A model generated the notes under the pieces. It made no database searches. It had not been told where the DNA came from and saw only the letters and a program-made list of their open reading frames with translations. 64,000 bases of DNA from Isoetes taiwanensis (taxonomy: Eukaryota; Streptophyta; Lycopodiopsida; Isoetales; Isoetaceae). Below are positions 32,341 through 42,920 of the stretch, piece after piece. The translations under genes were made by a program, and so were the position numbers. The stretch spans positions 6,183,216 through 6,247,215 of the forward strand of contig JAJEKV010000005.1 in assembly GCA_021234155.1 (NCBI GenBank). Reading direction: 5' to 3'. Position 1 is the stretch's first letter, and each line of letters starts with the position of its first letter.

Positions 32341-35035
32341 ATGAAACCCAATTTCTCTCCCCGTTCACTTTACAAAGCCATTGATGCAGCAAAGAAGAGA
32401 GATCAGAGGCAGAGATTGTATGCAAAGAAGGTAGCAATGAAGAAGAATTTCCCTTCTAAAGATTCGCCTTCAAAGAAGAATAAGAAATTGAGACTGAGTG
32501 ACCGCAGAATAAGAGAAATTTCAGGAGAAATTTTTGAAGTATTCAACCAAATTAGTACAAATGTTGATGACAATGACAAAGGCCGTATCCTTGACAGTCT
32601 TCTTTGGAGGGCAAGGGATTTACCAATTGCTTCTATAAAGAAATCTAAGCAGGTTACTATGGCCGAGCAAATGGTGAAGAATTTGAAGGAAACAATGCAA
32701 GAACATAAGTATGAGAGGAATCATGACATGCTTCGTGCAAGGAAGTCCACCCTGATAATGGCAGCAGCAGGTACAAATGGTGTCAAGCCATTGAATCAAA
32801 CAGAAGTGGCCAGATTGCTCAGCATCCCCAGAAAAACAATTTCAAATGCTTTTCAAAGAAGGGTGCAAGCTAACAAAGGGGAAGGAGGAAGTTGATGGAT
32901 AGCATGTTAGATTACAATAGAGAAGTTGTTCTCAAGTTCTGGACAGAAAATACAAGAGTTTCTCCATACAAGAAAGACATGAGGAGGTATGTATCAGAGA
33001 CAGGAATAAAGATGGAACATCCAATTCACCTTCTTGAAGTCAGCCAAGTAAGTATTCATCCTATATTGTAGGGTTCATTATATGTAGCATTTATTTGGCA
33101 TTCACACGATTTCCCTGCAGTTGCAATTCTACCTCAGGTTTAGAGAGTAGAATCCTCATATCAAAATTGCATTGCAGACTTTTGAGAGGTTGAAACCGAG
33201 TTTTGTAAGGAGGATGCGTGAGAGGCATACATGCTGTTGCATCTACCACTTGAAATTTGAATACATCATGCAGGGATTGAACAACCTGAGAAAATCGGGT
33301 GGAGTTCATGACAATTGCAACTGCCACTGTGAGATTTGTGGCCCTGGCCTAGAATGTGCAGCCAAGGAGCATACAATCAAGTGCACCAGTGATTTATGGA
33401 GACAAGTGGTCTGCAGCAAAGATGATGATGAGGAGTGGTTTGGTCATAACTGCTTGATGTTGGCGTGTAAAAAATGTGGGTTGGATAGAATTAGAAAATA
33501 TCCACAGGAAATGGATGACACGTGTTCATTACTAGTTACTTGGAAGACATTTGAAAAGCAACCTGTGGACCAGGACAGAGAATTTAGGGATCCAAGAAAG
33601 GCTTTGAGGTACAAACATGTCTTAAGATTAGTACAGAAGGAGAGAAGTCCCAAAGAGTTTCAAGAGGATGTGAAGAAGGTAATATCAGATTTTGTTTCAC
33701 ACAATTACATAGCACATTGGCAGGCCAATCAGTTTAAACAGTGTGTGACATCATTTCCAGAAGATACAATTGTATCTGTTATTGATTTTGCTGAAAATTA
33801 CAAAGATCAAGATCCGAATGAGCCCCGATCAATGCACCGCATACGCACCAAGTTTCTATACTTGTTCACATAACATATAGACATGACAAAAGTGTTGATA
33901 TTCCTGTTCTGTCGTATAGAAGAAGAAGACCGTCCCAAAGAAAAAAAAAAAGAAACGTAAGATTGGAGCGGTCGGGAATAGACTCAACAATGGTAGGAAG
34001 ATCATAAAAGAGACTCACTTTTACATTTCTAATGATAAAGTGCATGACTCATTATTTGTGGAACACTGCCTACAAAAGCATGTTGCATGGCTTAAGGAAC
34101 GTAAAATATAGAGTATGAGAAGCATTGGGTTTGGAGTGATGGTCGCTCATCACAATTCAAGTCAAAAAAACCTTTTTTTTTCTTAGGTGTACTTCACAAT
34201 GAATGATAAGGAAATAGTGTGGAACTACTTTGCCACCGCTCATGGTAAAGGTGAACATGATGGTGCAGTCTTTGTTATCAAAAGGTCGCTAAGTAAGGAA
34301 CAACTCAAACCCAATGGTGTGCAACTGAGGCATGCTAAAGATATTGTAAAATTTCTGTGTACATATTTCAGCAGTCTACCAATTGATGAAACAGATGAGA
34401 TCAAAAGATATTTTTGGGAAATTGAACCTGTTATTGTGGCAAACATGCAAGAATATGAAATTGAAACACTTAAAGGCACAAAGAAGATTCACTGTATCAG
34501 ACCTGTCAGCAGGAGTAGACCAAACAGGCTTGCTCATAGATGCCTGTCATATTTCTGCTTGTTTTGCATGGATCAGAATTGGGACTCCTGCATCAATACA
34601 GGTAGATTTGGAAAGTGGGAGGTAACTGACTTAAAACCAGGAGTTGAGAAGAAAAAGGAGACTCTTGAACAAGCCAATGAATGGATCAGTAATTTGGTAG
34701 AGGTAGGTGACAATTTTGCAATAAATGCTGAGGTAGGCAATTCAGAGGGTGTGGACTTCTACATCCTCAAGTGCACAGAACCCAAATGCACACTTGAAGA
34801 TTCATACAAAGATGGATGGGGGCAAAAATTTGGAGTGCATGAGGTTATCTTAAGTGGACTGTATTATCAATTCTTGTTTAATTTCAAGTACATGTTGCTC
34901 ACTAAACAACCTGAAGCCTCCGTGCACAGCCATGTGGTAAGATATTCTAAAATTGATATGGACAAAATAGAAGGCACAGACATGTACAAAATTTCACAGG
35001 AGACCCATGAAAAATTATGGCCAGTCTCCCAATAA
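32341..35035 (+). pseudogene. DDE-type transposase-like protein, nearly full length but broken
   Basis: Blocks in order: a basic N-terminus with an HTH-like segment LNQTEVARLLSIPRKTISNA (32341-32895); NREVVLKFWTENTRVSPYKK ... HPIHLLEVSQ (32895-33047); a 73-bp GT-AG intron (33048-33120); FERLKPSFVRRMRERHTCCC and CNCHCEICGPGLEC, a Cys/His-rich region (33172 on). Then DFAENY (about 33783), KHWVWSDG (about 34110), and HGKGEHDGAV (about 34240). The C-terminus is CLSYFCLFCMDQNWDSC ... DGWGQKFGVHEVILSGLYYQ ... ISQETHEKLW. From memory this layout recurs in uncharacterised transposase-like proteins of cnidarians, fish and seed-free plants; the acidic residues in DFAENY, WSDG and GKGEHD are candidate catalytic ones. 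Breaks: overlap shift at 32893-32897, TAG 33148-33150, shifts near 33850, 33945 and 34100-34190. Confidence 0.7.
33048..33120 (+). other. Short GT-AG intron in the transposase-like gene
   Basis: GTAAGT ... TTCCCTGCAG, 73 bp, in phase 0 between AGCCAA and TTGCAATTC. Its presence shows the locus is not a processed retrocopy. Confidence 0.7.
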
Positions 35036-35463
35036 CATTGTAATTCTTTGACACTTAACCAAATTGATGTAATTCTTTGCAAGTGATTTGTTGTTCCAGC
35101 ACCTAAGCACGTAAGCACATATTTGTATATATATTAATAATAGTGAGGATGCACAAGGGTGGTGTGTATGGACACGTACTTTGAAATGAAGATTGAATTG
35201 TTGTTTAAGAATGTACATTTGTGACATTGGAATAACATTCAATTATTTATTTTGGTACCATCACTATCCCAACATTCTTGGCAAAATTAGATTGTCAAGG
35301 CATTTCCTCGATGTGACATGTGTCAATTCCAATGGTCATACGAAATATTTAAGCCTGGTTACGAATTAATTGTTCTGGCGCGTGTGAGGTTTTTCGTACA
35401 CTGACGCGCCTAAGCATAGGATTTAAGCACTAGGTGCCTAATCATAGGATTTAAGCTCTTCTT

Positions 35464-35720
35464 ATGCCCTCACGCTTCCGCCTTAAGCCGGCTTCTTACC
35501 CAAATCCTCTTCTTACGCCCATTCCATCTATTTCCTTTGCAATGGCCTCTGCATGCAGCGGAAATAAAGCACCAGAGTATGTCCTTAAGCAGGTGCCTGA
35601 GAATGCGGACGTCGCTCCGCAATATAGGAGCGCCTATTTTTTTGAGCCGGTTCATCCAGAAGAAGCAACAGACACTGAGGACCGTGAGCAAGAAAAAGGT
35701 ATTCTTTTGTTTTGCAATTT
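35464..35720 (+). CDS. Possible first exon, unknown protein
   Basis: An open frame containing MASACSGNKAPEYVLKQVPE ... YFFEPVHPEEATDTEDREQE ends at AAAAAG followed by GTATTC, a possible donor at about 35698. It is acidic towards the end. I do not recognise it, and the following sequence is the palindromic repeat at 35727. It may equally be random open frame downstream of the transposase-like locus. Confidence 0.2.
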
Positions 35721-35726
35721 TTTTGG

Positions 35727-35895
35727 GTTGCCCCTAGGGGGCAAACCCTTGTTTATGTGGGTTTATGGCATATCCTAGGTATATGCTAGAATATACCTAG
35801 GATATGCTGATGACTGCTCCAAACCTACTATTCGGTGTAAACTCTCGGTCACCTGCGTTCTGGATCCAGGATGCTCCAACCGGCAGACGTTCTTG
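35727..35895 (+). repeat. Dispersed repeat with nested palindromes, copy 1
   Basis: GGGTTGCCCCTAGGGGGCAA, TTGTTTATGTGGGTTTATGG, then an imperfect palindrome around TAGGTATATGCTAGAATATACCTA, then GTAAACT...CGGTC...TGCGTTCTGGATC. A second copy is at 37492-37665 with about 80-85 percent identity by eye, and the last 50 bp recur at about 58060-58110. Both strands can fold into two hairpins. Element type unknown. Confidence 0.75.
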
Positions 35896-35899
35896 TGTC

Positions 35900-37045
35900 G
35901 ACGCGTCTGGGGATGCTTGTTTTGGAGGACCTTATTACTTGTGCCGACGCTTCAAAGTGAAACCCTTGCCGACGCTTTTACCCAACAGCTGACTACATCT
36001 CTAGAAATCCTTCCACTCCGTTGCTCATGCAAAGTGTTGACCTCTTAGACAGACGTGAGAACTGAACGGTTAATAGCAGGCCACTCTTAGGGCTGCCTAT
36101 GCTAGTGTTGTCTTCCATTTCTGCTAGCAATCAAAATCAACTGTGTTGAATGAATGGGGTATTATGAGATGCGCTTGTAATGTAATTCTTCAGTATTGCC
36201 ACTAGGCTTTGCTCGGTTCGGATTTTTGGCTAGTGGAACCTTGGTCTGGCGAGAAACGATTCTTTGTCTATCGTGTCGACTTTACGGTTTAAACAAGGAT
36301 CTTGTTGTCATTATAATGTAATTTAATTTAATTGATTGATGATAGTTCTTCCAACTTTTCAATTACCTTAGATAAACGAGCACCCAACATTATCTTATAT
36401 GTAATAATTTCTTATTAGAATGCTTTTCGTGGAACTTACCAGTATTATCAAATCAACCTCTGCTTTGCTTTAAATTGACAAAGTTTACCAAGGGCAAGAT
36501 TTATTAGAGAATTCCTCAGATTAATGTCTATAGAAGGCACCATTAGTGTTATCTCCACATAAAATGTTTGTTAAAGGTCTCTCGGTAAGGAAGGAAGCCA
36601 TGCAGTCTTTGCTTCTCTAGCATCATTATTACACCTAAGGGATATATGAGGTTATGTAATTTACAATCGATGCTTAAACGTTATATTTGACAGGGGTACC
36701 TTAGGCAAAATGTCTTTGTCATGCTTCATCTGGGTCGGTGTTCTTGTATTCCATTTTGGTAAAGAAAACAAGGATATGCATTTGGAAAATGTAGTAATTC
36801 GGGTTGGACAAGGTTTGGGTTGCGGCAAAGGGCTTTGGGCTGCTTCTTCTGCTGCGTTGATCACATTCTTTATATGTCATAAAGCAATAGTATGCCCTGC
36901 CTTTAGTAGCGGAATTGATGTTGTGGTATGGTCTCCATGGCCAGAGGATACTTGTGCTTTCTTTTAAATACCAGCTAGTATTCTTAAATGGTCTTTCTGT
37001 ATGGGGAGGCTTTTATTTTGTTTCAAGGTATAGAGCAGGCTGCCC
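35900..37045. other. No supported gene
   Basis: Mixed AT-rich DNA. Two open frames (36710-36967 plus; 36661-36864 minus) are mutual shadows and show no family signature that I can recognise. Confidence 0.4.
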
Positions 37046-37049
37046 AGAT

Positions 37050-37135
37050 CAATGTATGTTTTACTTAGAATGGAGAACTTGCTTTCAGAAGCTCGTGAAG
37101 TTTTTGAGAGGCTTCCTTAGTTGCAGGATATATTG
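37050..37135 (+). pseudogene. PPR protein fragment
   Basis: The frame reads MYVLLRMENLLSEAREVFER LP and then, in another frame, SLVAGYID, which correspond to the MYxKCGxLxEAxxVFxxLP and AL(I/V)AGY boxes of plant organellar pentatricopeptide-repeat proteins. A stop and a frameshift separate the two boxes. Only a single repeat is recognisable. Confidence 0.45.
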
Positions 37136-37257
37136 ACACTTCCACTGGCACCCTTCTGAGCGAATGCAATTGGAGTGTGGCACTGCAGATACTCTCACAT
37201 TGAAGATGGAATGATTTCTTTAGCATAATGGTCCTGCTTACTTTTTCGTATGGTACT

Positions 37258-37485
37258 GCCCAGACTGTATGTTGGAGCCTCTGGACACCTCTCGTTTCGA
37301 TTATGCTCAATTATGATTGGGGACGCCTATGATTTTAAGATGTCGAATACGAGTTTCCCTAAGGTTTTGATGGTATATCGAGCCTCTATTTTAGAATATG
37401 AAATACGGGGATTCGAACCTCTACCAAAATAACTCAATGTCCTAATAAGACTACTTTAACCAATCTAACCAGTGAGCTAATGTGA
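37258..37485 (-). repeat. Partial SINE-like unit, single copy
   Basis: Matches the second half of an array unit (TATGTTGGAGCCTCTGGACA to GAGCTAATGTGACTATTT). On the minus strand it carries the tRNA-like head with GAGGTTCGAATCCCCG (about 37424-37409). The 50 bp before it (GGAATGATTTCTTTAGCATA...CTTTTTCG) closely resemble the DNA that directly follows the array at 50181-50221. Confidence 0.75.
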
Positions 37486-37491
37486 CTATTT

Positions 37492-37665
37492 TTGGGTTGC
37501 CCCTAGGGGGGCAAACCCTTGTTTATGTGGGTTTATGGTATATTCTAGGTATATGTTAGAATATACCTAAGATATGCCGGTGACTGCTAAAAACCCATTG
37601 TAGGCTGTAAACTGGCGGTCTCATGCATTCTAGATGGCGGATGTTCTAACCCAGAATGGCGGCAC
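37492..37665 (+). repeat. Dispersed repeat with nested palindromes, copy 2
   Basis: Second copy of the repeat at 35727-35895: GGGTTGCCCCTAGGGGGGCA, the GGTATATTCTAGGTATATG / TAGAATATACC palindrome, and GTAAACTGGCGGTCTCATGC. It follows the SINE-like unit after only a few bases. Confidence 0.75.
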
Positions 37666-38872
37666 CTCGTTATGAACCAAACACACTCGATCTTGGGCCC
37701 CTAAAATGCCATGGCCGAAAGCGGAAGAGTAGTGCCATGCATTACGGTGGCGGTTAAGGATTGTATCCGCTCTAAATTGTTTAAGTTTTTCTTATTCTGG
37801 TAGGATTAAATTCTATGTGATTTCTTCTAGCACCATGAAGCCTTGTGACACGGTGATTGTATTTTAGGGAAAAGAAGCTTTGTTTTCCTAAAGAAAAAAA
37901 GGGTGCTAAGAAGTTGGATACGGTCCCAGGTGAAGAACAATGTGGCCCAATGCTCCAAAGGGACCCTCGTGTTGCTTTTTAATGTGAAGCGGTAGAAGCG
38001 GCGGCGGCGGTGTTGCACCTCTTGGAATTGCTATTGAACAAGTCAATTAGATTCAGTTAGGCTGATTCCCAAAAGGGATTCTGTGACCATCTGTGAGCCG
38101 TAGATTCAAGCTCATGACACTCAAATTTGGTGCTGCTGGGATTAAGGGTTAGTGATCTGCCTTTGTCTTGTATTGATGCTCACTTTGCATATTATGGCGA
38201 AATTTGATCTTCTCTTTTTTTGTCTCATTGCTAAGAAAGCTACCACGGTTGAGCTCATGAGAACATACCCTTGTTCATATTCTAGATTTTCTTAATGTTA
38301 CTTTTCCATAGGGAAGGCCACCTTTGAGGATTGTTTCCATTATTTGTTGGGCATTATCACTTCATTGTAAATCCTAAGTTTTTCCAACATTGGATGCTTC
38401 AGCTCAAGCTTCCTTGCTCTCATGTTATCTCTTATAATTCTGCTTCATCCCTTTGCTAATCTGGTGATTTTTAACTTGCTTTTGCATTCGAGTTCTTTAT
38501 ATTTTATGGCTGGTACATCATGCATGTGTTATGCATTTGCATTTAGCACCGCCTGCATCTACAACTAGGTGATGTGCATTCCGATGGGTCTTTCTTCTTT
38601 GTGTTAGCAAATTCATCTATCCTTTTCCTCAACTCTAAGTTCTTTGACTTGGGATCCTCCATCCATCTCACCACCATATGAGTGTCTTACGCCACCCGGA
38701 TACTACATCAATGAAAGTGATTTTGTTAATGTGTACATTATGTGTATTGCATTTTGATGGAACTATATCATATTATCTCAAAGTCGTTGAAGATTCTATA
38801 AAAAATATCATTAGTGTGAGGCACAACTCTTAACTTGAGTCTGCAGTTATAGAGACATCGATAAGAGGAAGT

Positions 38873-39175
38873 ATGGCCTCCCGGACTTTCGGTAGTTTAG
38901 GTTGTACAATGCTTGAAATGGCAAGTGGAAAACCACCTTGGTTTTACACCAACATTGTGAGTAGGTTACCGTTTTCTGAGAATAAAGCAGTATATATGGT
39001 TTTGACATGCTATAATTCCACGGATGGGGTTGTTAGTGAAAGTACAGTGGGGAGCTTCCACCCATACCAGATACCTTGAGCTCAAGAAGCAAAAAAATTT
39101 ATCATTCGTTGCTTGCGAAAAGATCCGAGAAAACAACCCGAACATCGAACTGTTGGATGACCCTTTTGTGTTAAA
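38873..39175 (+). pseudogene. Plant MAPKKK-like kinase-domain fragment
   Basis: FGSLGCTMLEMASGKPPW (from about 38891) is protein kinase subdomain IX in the form typical of plant MEKK/ANP-type MAPKKKs (DIWSLGCTVIEMATGKPPW). After about 100 bp of non-matching sequence, SFHPYQIP, a TGA stop (39078-39080), then AQEAKKFIIRCLRKDPRKQP matches subdomains X-XI. A frameshift follows before NIELLDDPFV. The ATP-binding and catalytic loops are absent. This is a broken piece of a gene, with one stop and at least one frameshift. Confidence 0.7.
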
Positions 39176-41060
39176 TGCACGGACCGCGATTTCACGAGAT
39201 GTTTTAAAATATCGGTGGGGAGGTGGTTTGCTCAAGGATGACCGAGATACAATGAATGAGCATTGTTGGACATCATATAATTAGTTTAGGAGCAATTGTT
39301 GTTTTGTGTTTGCTCCCAGTCTTGTCTTGGTGTACCGAGGTGTTGTCAAGTAAAGTCAAAGGAAACTGCTGAAATTGTATGCCATATCATCTGCACCTAG
39401 AGGAAGGGATGGGCTCTAGTGGTCAAGATTTGTGAGATGCATAGTATGGTCCGGTGACCACCCAAGATTCTTGTGGGAAGTAATTTTGTTCCTACCATTT
39501 CATTATGTACTCCAAAACAACGTGAAGATTGGAGAATTTGTTATCTCAATTAACTCAATGTCAGTTGAAATTTTATCGGTTCTTTAATTAAAACTTACTG
39601 TTACAATTCAGCCTATAACCTTTTTAAATTTGAATAAACTTGCTAACTCGATTGCTTTCAAAAAAATTCAAGAAGTCCTCTCCAACCGTTGGATGTGAAA
39701 TTTCTGCCAATAATCTAATGCACGATGTCGACGCCATACCATACACATGCCAAAACCCAAATCGAGAAAGACCTCTCTGCTCCGGCCGGTATCGAGACCA
39801 CATGCATGAAAGCCCGCTTCAGAATCATGAAGCCTCGAGTTCGAGCAACGGACAAAAGCGGGATAATTCTTCTACTCTAATATACAAAATTCCTTATGCT
39901 AAGCTCTCTACACTAAAACCCAAAGAACAGAAGCAATGTACAGTCCGTGTACAGTTCAACTCATCTCTTCCCCTTCCCCTATTCATCGTTTAATTCTTTC
40001 CTTACATTCTTTTCTTGTTGTTGCCATCCCCGTCTTTTGCATCTGAATAATTTAATGGAGCATGTGAAATATATGGATGAGGTAATTGGTTATGTTTCCT
40101 TTGCAATGATACAGGTGACAAAGGATGAATATGTGCAGGTTGCTCAGTGGTAAAGGTCAAGTCAGTAATGCTAGATACGGTGATGGCCCCACAAAGCACA
40201 AATTTGTATTTCATTTTACGGATGTAGCTCCAAAAGGTTGTCGATATGCACAACATGTATTTTTTTGAAGCCAAGAATCTATTTTCCATGCTAAAATTAT
40301 TGGGTACAATTTAAGTGGTTTAAAATTGGAATGATGCATATTTTTGCTAGTTAGCAAAGAGGATGCATTGTCTCTAGAGTCATATTAAGTCGAGAATCAT
40401 TGACAAGGAGATAAAGATATAGAGAAACAAATATGTTAGATCAACTCAATCATTATTTGTGACTTATGCCATGATTCAGGCCGCATATAGTGATCCTTAT
40501 TTGTGGGGTACAACTGAATAGTTATATACCTTAAGATTTCAAGTAGATATACTTAATGGCCATGCCTTCATACATGTCTTGTACATGAGATGAGATGTGC
40601 TGTAACTATTTATTATAATAATTACAACATTGTTGTATATGGAAAAACATGATAGGAAAGGAGCAAACAATCAGAAAAAAATGAGAAGAAACATTTAAAC
40701 ATACACATGGATTTAAATTTTGAAAATACCAAAACCTTCAAACGGATAGGGATTTGAACCACAAACTACCATGACACATGCATTTGTAAGTACCATGACA
40801 CTTGACTTTAAGTTTTTAAAATACGAAAAACCTTCAAACGGATAGGATCTTGAATTCTGAAAGTACCATGACCTTTGGGTAGTTGCATCATCCAAAGAGA
40901 ATGCAAGAAAGTATAAATTCTTCCTAAAGACAAAAAAACATTGCAACAAATATGGAAAAATTCAACCACACCTAGTTACCTATTGCCTCTTGTTTACTAT
41001 CCACGATTCAATAATTTTAGGTGATTGGTTCTTTTTTTAGTAGCCATTCTGCGATAACTA
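39176..41060. other. No supported gene
   Basis: The open frame 39640-39993 (starting MLTRLLSKKFKKSSPTVG) has no family I recognise. A tRNA A-box-like stretch GGGCTCTAGTGGTCAAGA lies at about 39411, without a clear B box or fold. A pair of related 35-bp blocks with AAACCTTCAAACGGATAGG occurs at about 40730 and 40828. Confidence 0.35.
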
Positions 41061-41078
41061 TAGCAATGAAATGCATTG

Positions 41079-41760
41079 TTCAATGAAATGCCTCTTAAAG
41101 ATGTGGTCTCCTGGAATGCCATGCTTTCTCAAGTAAACTCAAGGAAAATATGGCACCCAAGCACTTGAGCTTTCCAAGGAAATGGAGCTAGAAGGTATAC
41201 TTCTTTGAAGGTAACTCGCATAACAATGCTAGATGCCCGTCTTTTTTAGCATTGGGTATTAGATAAAGCTAGAAGGTTGCATGAGTATGCCATCCGCAAA
41301 AGATTTGTTGGAGATGTTAACATTGAAAATACACTTATCGATTATTTATTGCAGTTGTAGGATATCTAAAAGCGAAGCCCAAATTTTGTTTGATGAAATG
41401 CATCAACATGATCCGGGCTTTTGGAATACTATTACTACAACCTATGATCAAAATGGGGATGGAAAAAGGCCCTTCAGCTCTTTCAAGACATGCAAATCCG
41501 AGCATGATGCCAAATAAAGCGACTCTTGTTGTTTACGTGTAGTCATATTGGCCAGCTTGACGATGTTGTCATTTCTTCCTTTGCACAAGCATGCATTGCA
41601 AAATCCAGCTAGTATCAGATCATTACATTTGCATGGCAGACCTCCTTGATCGATCTAGATAGATTGAAAAAGCTGAGGATCTGATCAAAAATATGTTTTC
41701 TGATGCAATTTCTATACCTTGGATGACCTTGTGCGGTGCTTGCCGAACAACGATTGTTAT
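41079..41760 (+). pseudogene. E-type PPR protein, intronless pseudogene fragment
   Basis: FNEMPLKDVVSWNAM (41079 on) is the classic PLS-type PPR box. RRLHEYAIRKRFVGDVNIEN TLIDY follows at about 41270. Then, after a frameshift, CSCRISKSEAQILFDEM and DPGFWNTITTTYDQNG. HYICMADLLDRS ... EKAEDLIKNMFSDAIS and WMTLCGACRTT (about 41625-41752) match the E domain at the C-terminus of RNA-editing PPR proteins. Several stops (after LLQL, DRSR) and frameshifts make it non-functional. Such proteins normally act in mitochondria or plastids on transcript editing or splicing. Confidence 0.8.
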
Positions 41761-42779
41761 ACCAATTTGGAATTAACAATGAAAATTGATGGCAAATAGC
41801 TACATATTCTAATGAGAGTCACCGGAGAAGAAGCATTGGAAAGCCTCTCGAATGCCAGTATGCAAACAAGTGAATTACCTATTATCACTATAAAATATCT
41901 CGGGCAATTTTTGACAGCTCTCTGTAAGGAATCTTCCATGTTATTTTATTAGAACGTAGGATGTTTGTCTACAGCTAACCTTAACCACGTCCCTTTATTG
42001 CAAGAAAGGATCATGCGTTTAATGCAACAACAGATGAGATTGAAATTGATATTGATGCCCAGGTAACTCTTATTGTAGTCCATATTAGCTTTTTCATTTG
42101 ATGTGTCATAAATCTCAATTGTCATGTTAATTCAAGAAATTTGCCATGGCTTCGGTTATTAAATTCTAGTTAATGTGTCATGTGTATTTAGTTCCTCGAA
42201 TTCATTTTAGAAATGAATTTTGCATAAGAAACCAATTTGAAAAACCATGTGGTGCAATATGGTGGATTTTGTACAAGATTACATGCAATATAACATGATG
42301 CCAGTATAGTTGATTGGATCAGGAGCTTGTTGTGGGCTTATACGCGACCTATGTTTACTTGTTGCAGAAGGGAGCAAAGGATGTTTCAAGTTGTTTCTTT
42401 AAGCATGGAGGTTTTGAATTCATATCATGATTTAGATAGACCACTTCTCTTTGCTTCTTGGAATGCTCTGATTCCCCTATATATACGTGTGATTGCACCA
42501 TAATTGTTCACAAGAAAGATGAACTACAAAGAAGCACTATAATTTTTATAAAGTTTGAAGGAGACAATTATTATGATTGACCACTCAAGGGGACATGGAA
42601 AAATTTGTCAAGAGGCTGCTACAAAATTAAATACAATTGTGATTCCTTATATAGATCAAATCTATCTATCTATTTGTTGAATAAAGATCTTCGATTACCG
42701 GTAATTCCTCTTTCCTTCCTCAGTCTCTATGAATTGACCTCCATAGCTTTTTAAACAAAACTCGAAATTCCTGGGCTAC

Positions 42780-42920
42780 AAAAGCAGCAACCTATGTTCA
42801 TACCATCCACAAGCCTCGACACAAAACAAAACAGACCTAACACGAAATGACAAAACAGAAACCATGAAAACACCCTCTCGGGCCAACGGAGGGCAACCCT
42901 TCGTGCGCAGCACCTTGTTT
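42780..42920 (+). repeat. Dispersed repeat end (CCGTGCGCAGCACCTTGTTT), copy 1
   Basis: CAAGCC(T/C)CGACACA...ACCATGAAAACAC...GGGCAACCCTTCGTGCGCAG CACCTTGTTT. A second copy with the same order lies at 52850-52960. Both sit at the border of a low-complexity or tandem region: this one abuts the SINE array, the other the acidic exon with its minisatellite. Confidence 0.7.

Noticed and set aside
32060-35460. Terminal inverted repeats for the transposase-like locus (GTGCTTAAAATC versus its complement; AATTGACATGT)
   Set aside because: The matches are 10-12 bp with mismatches and no target duplication, within what chance would give in 3 kb of AT-rich DNA.
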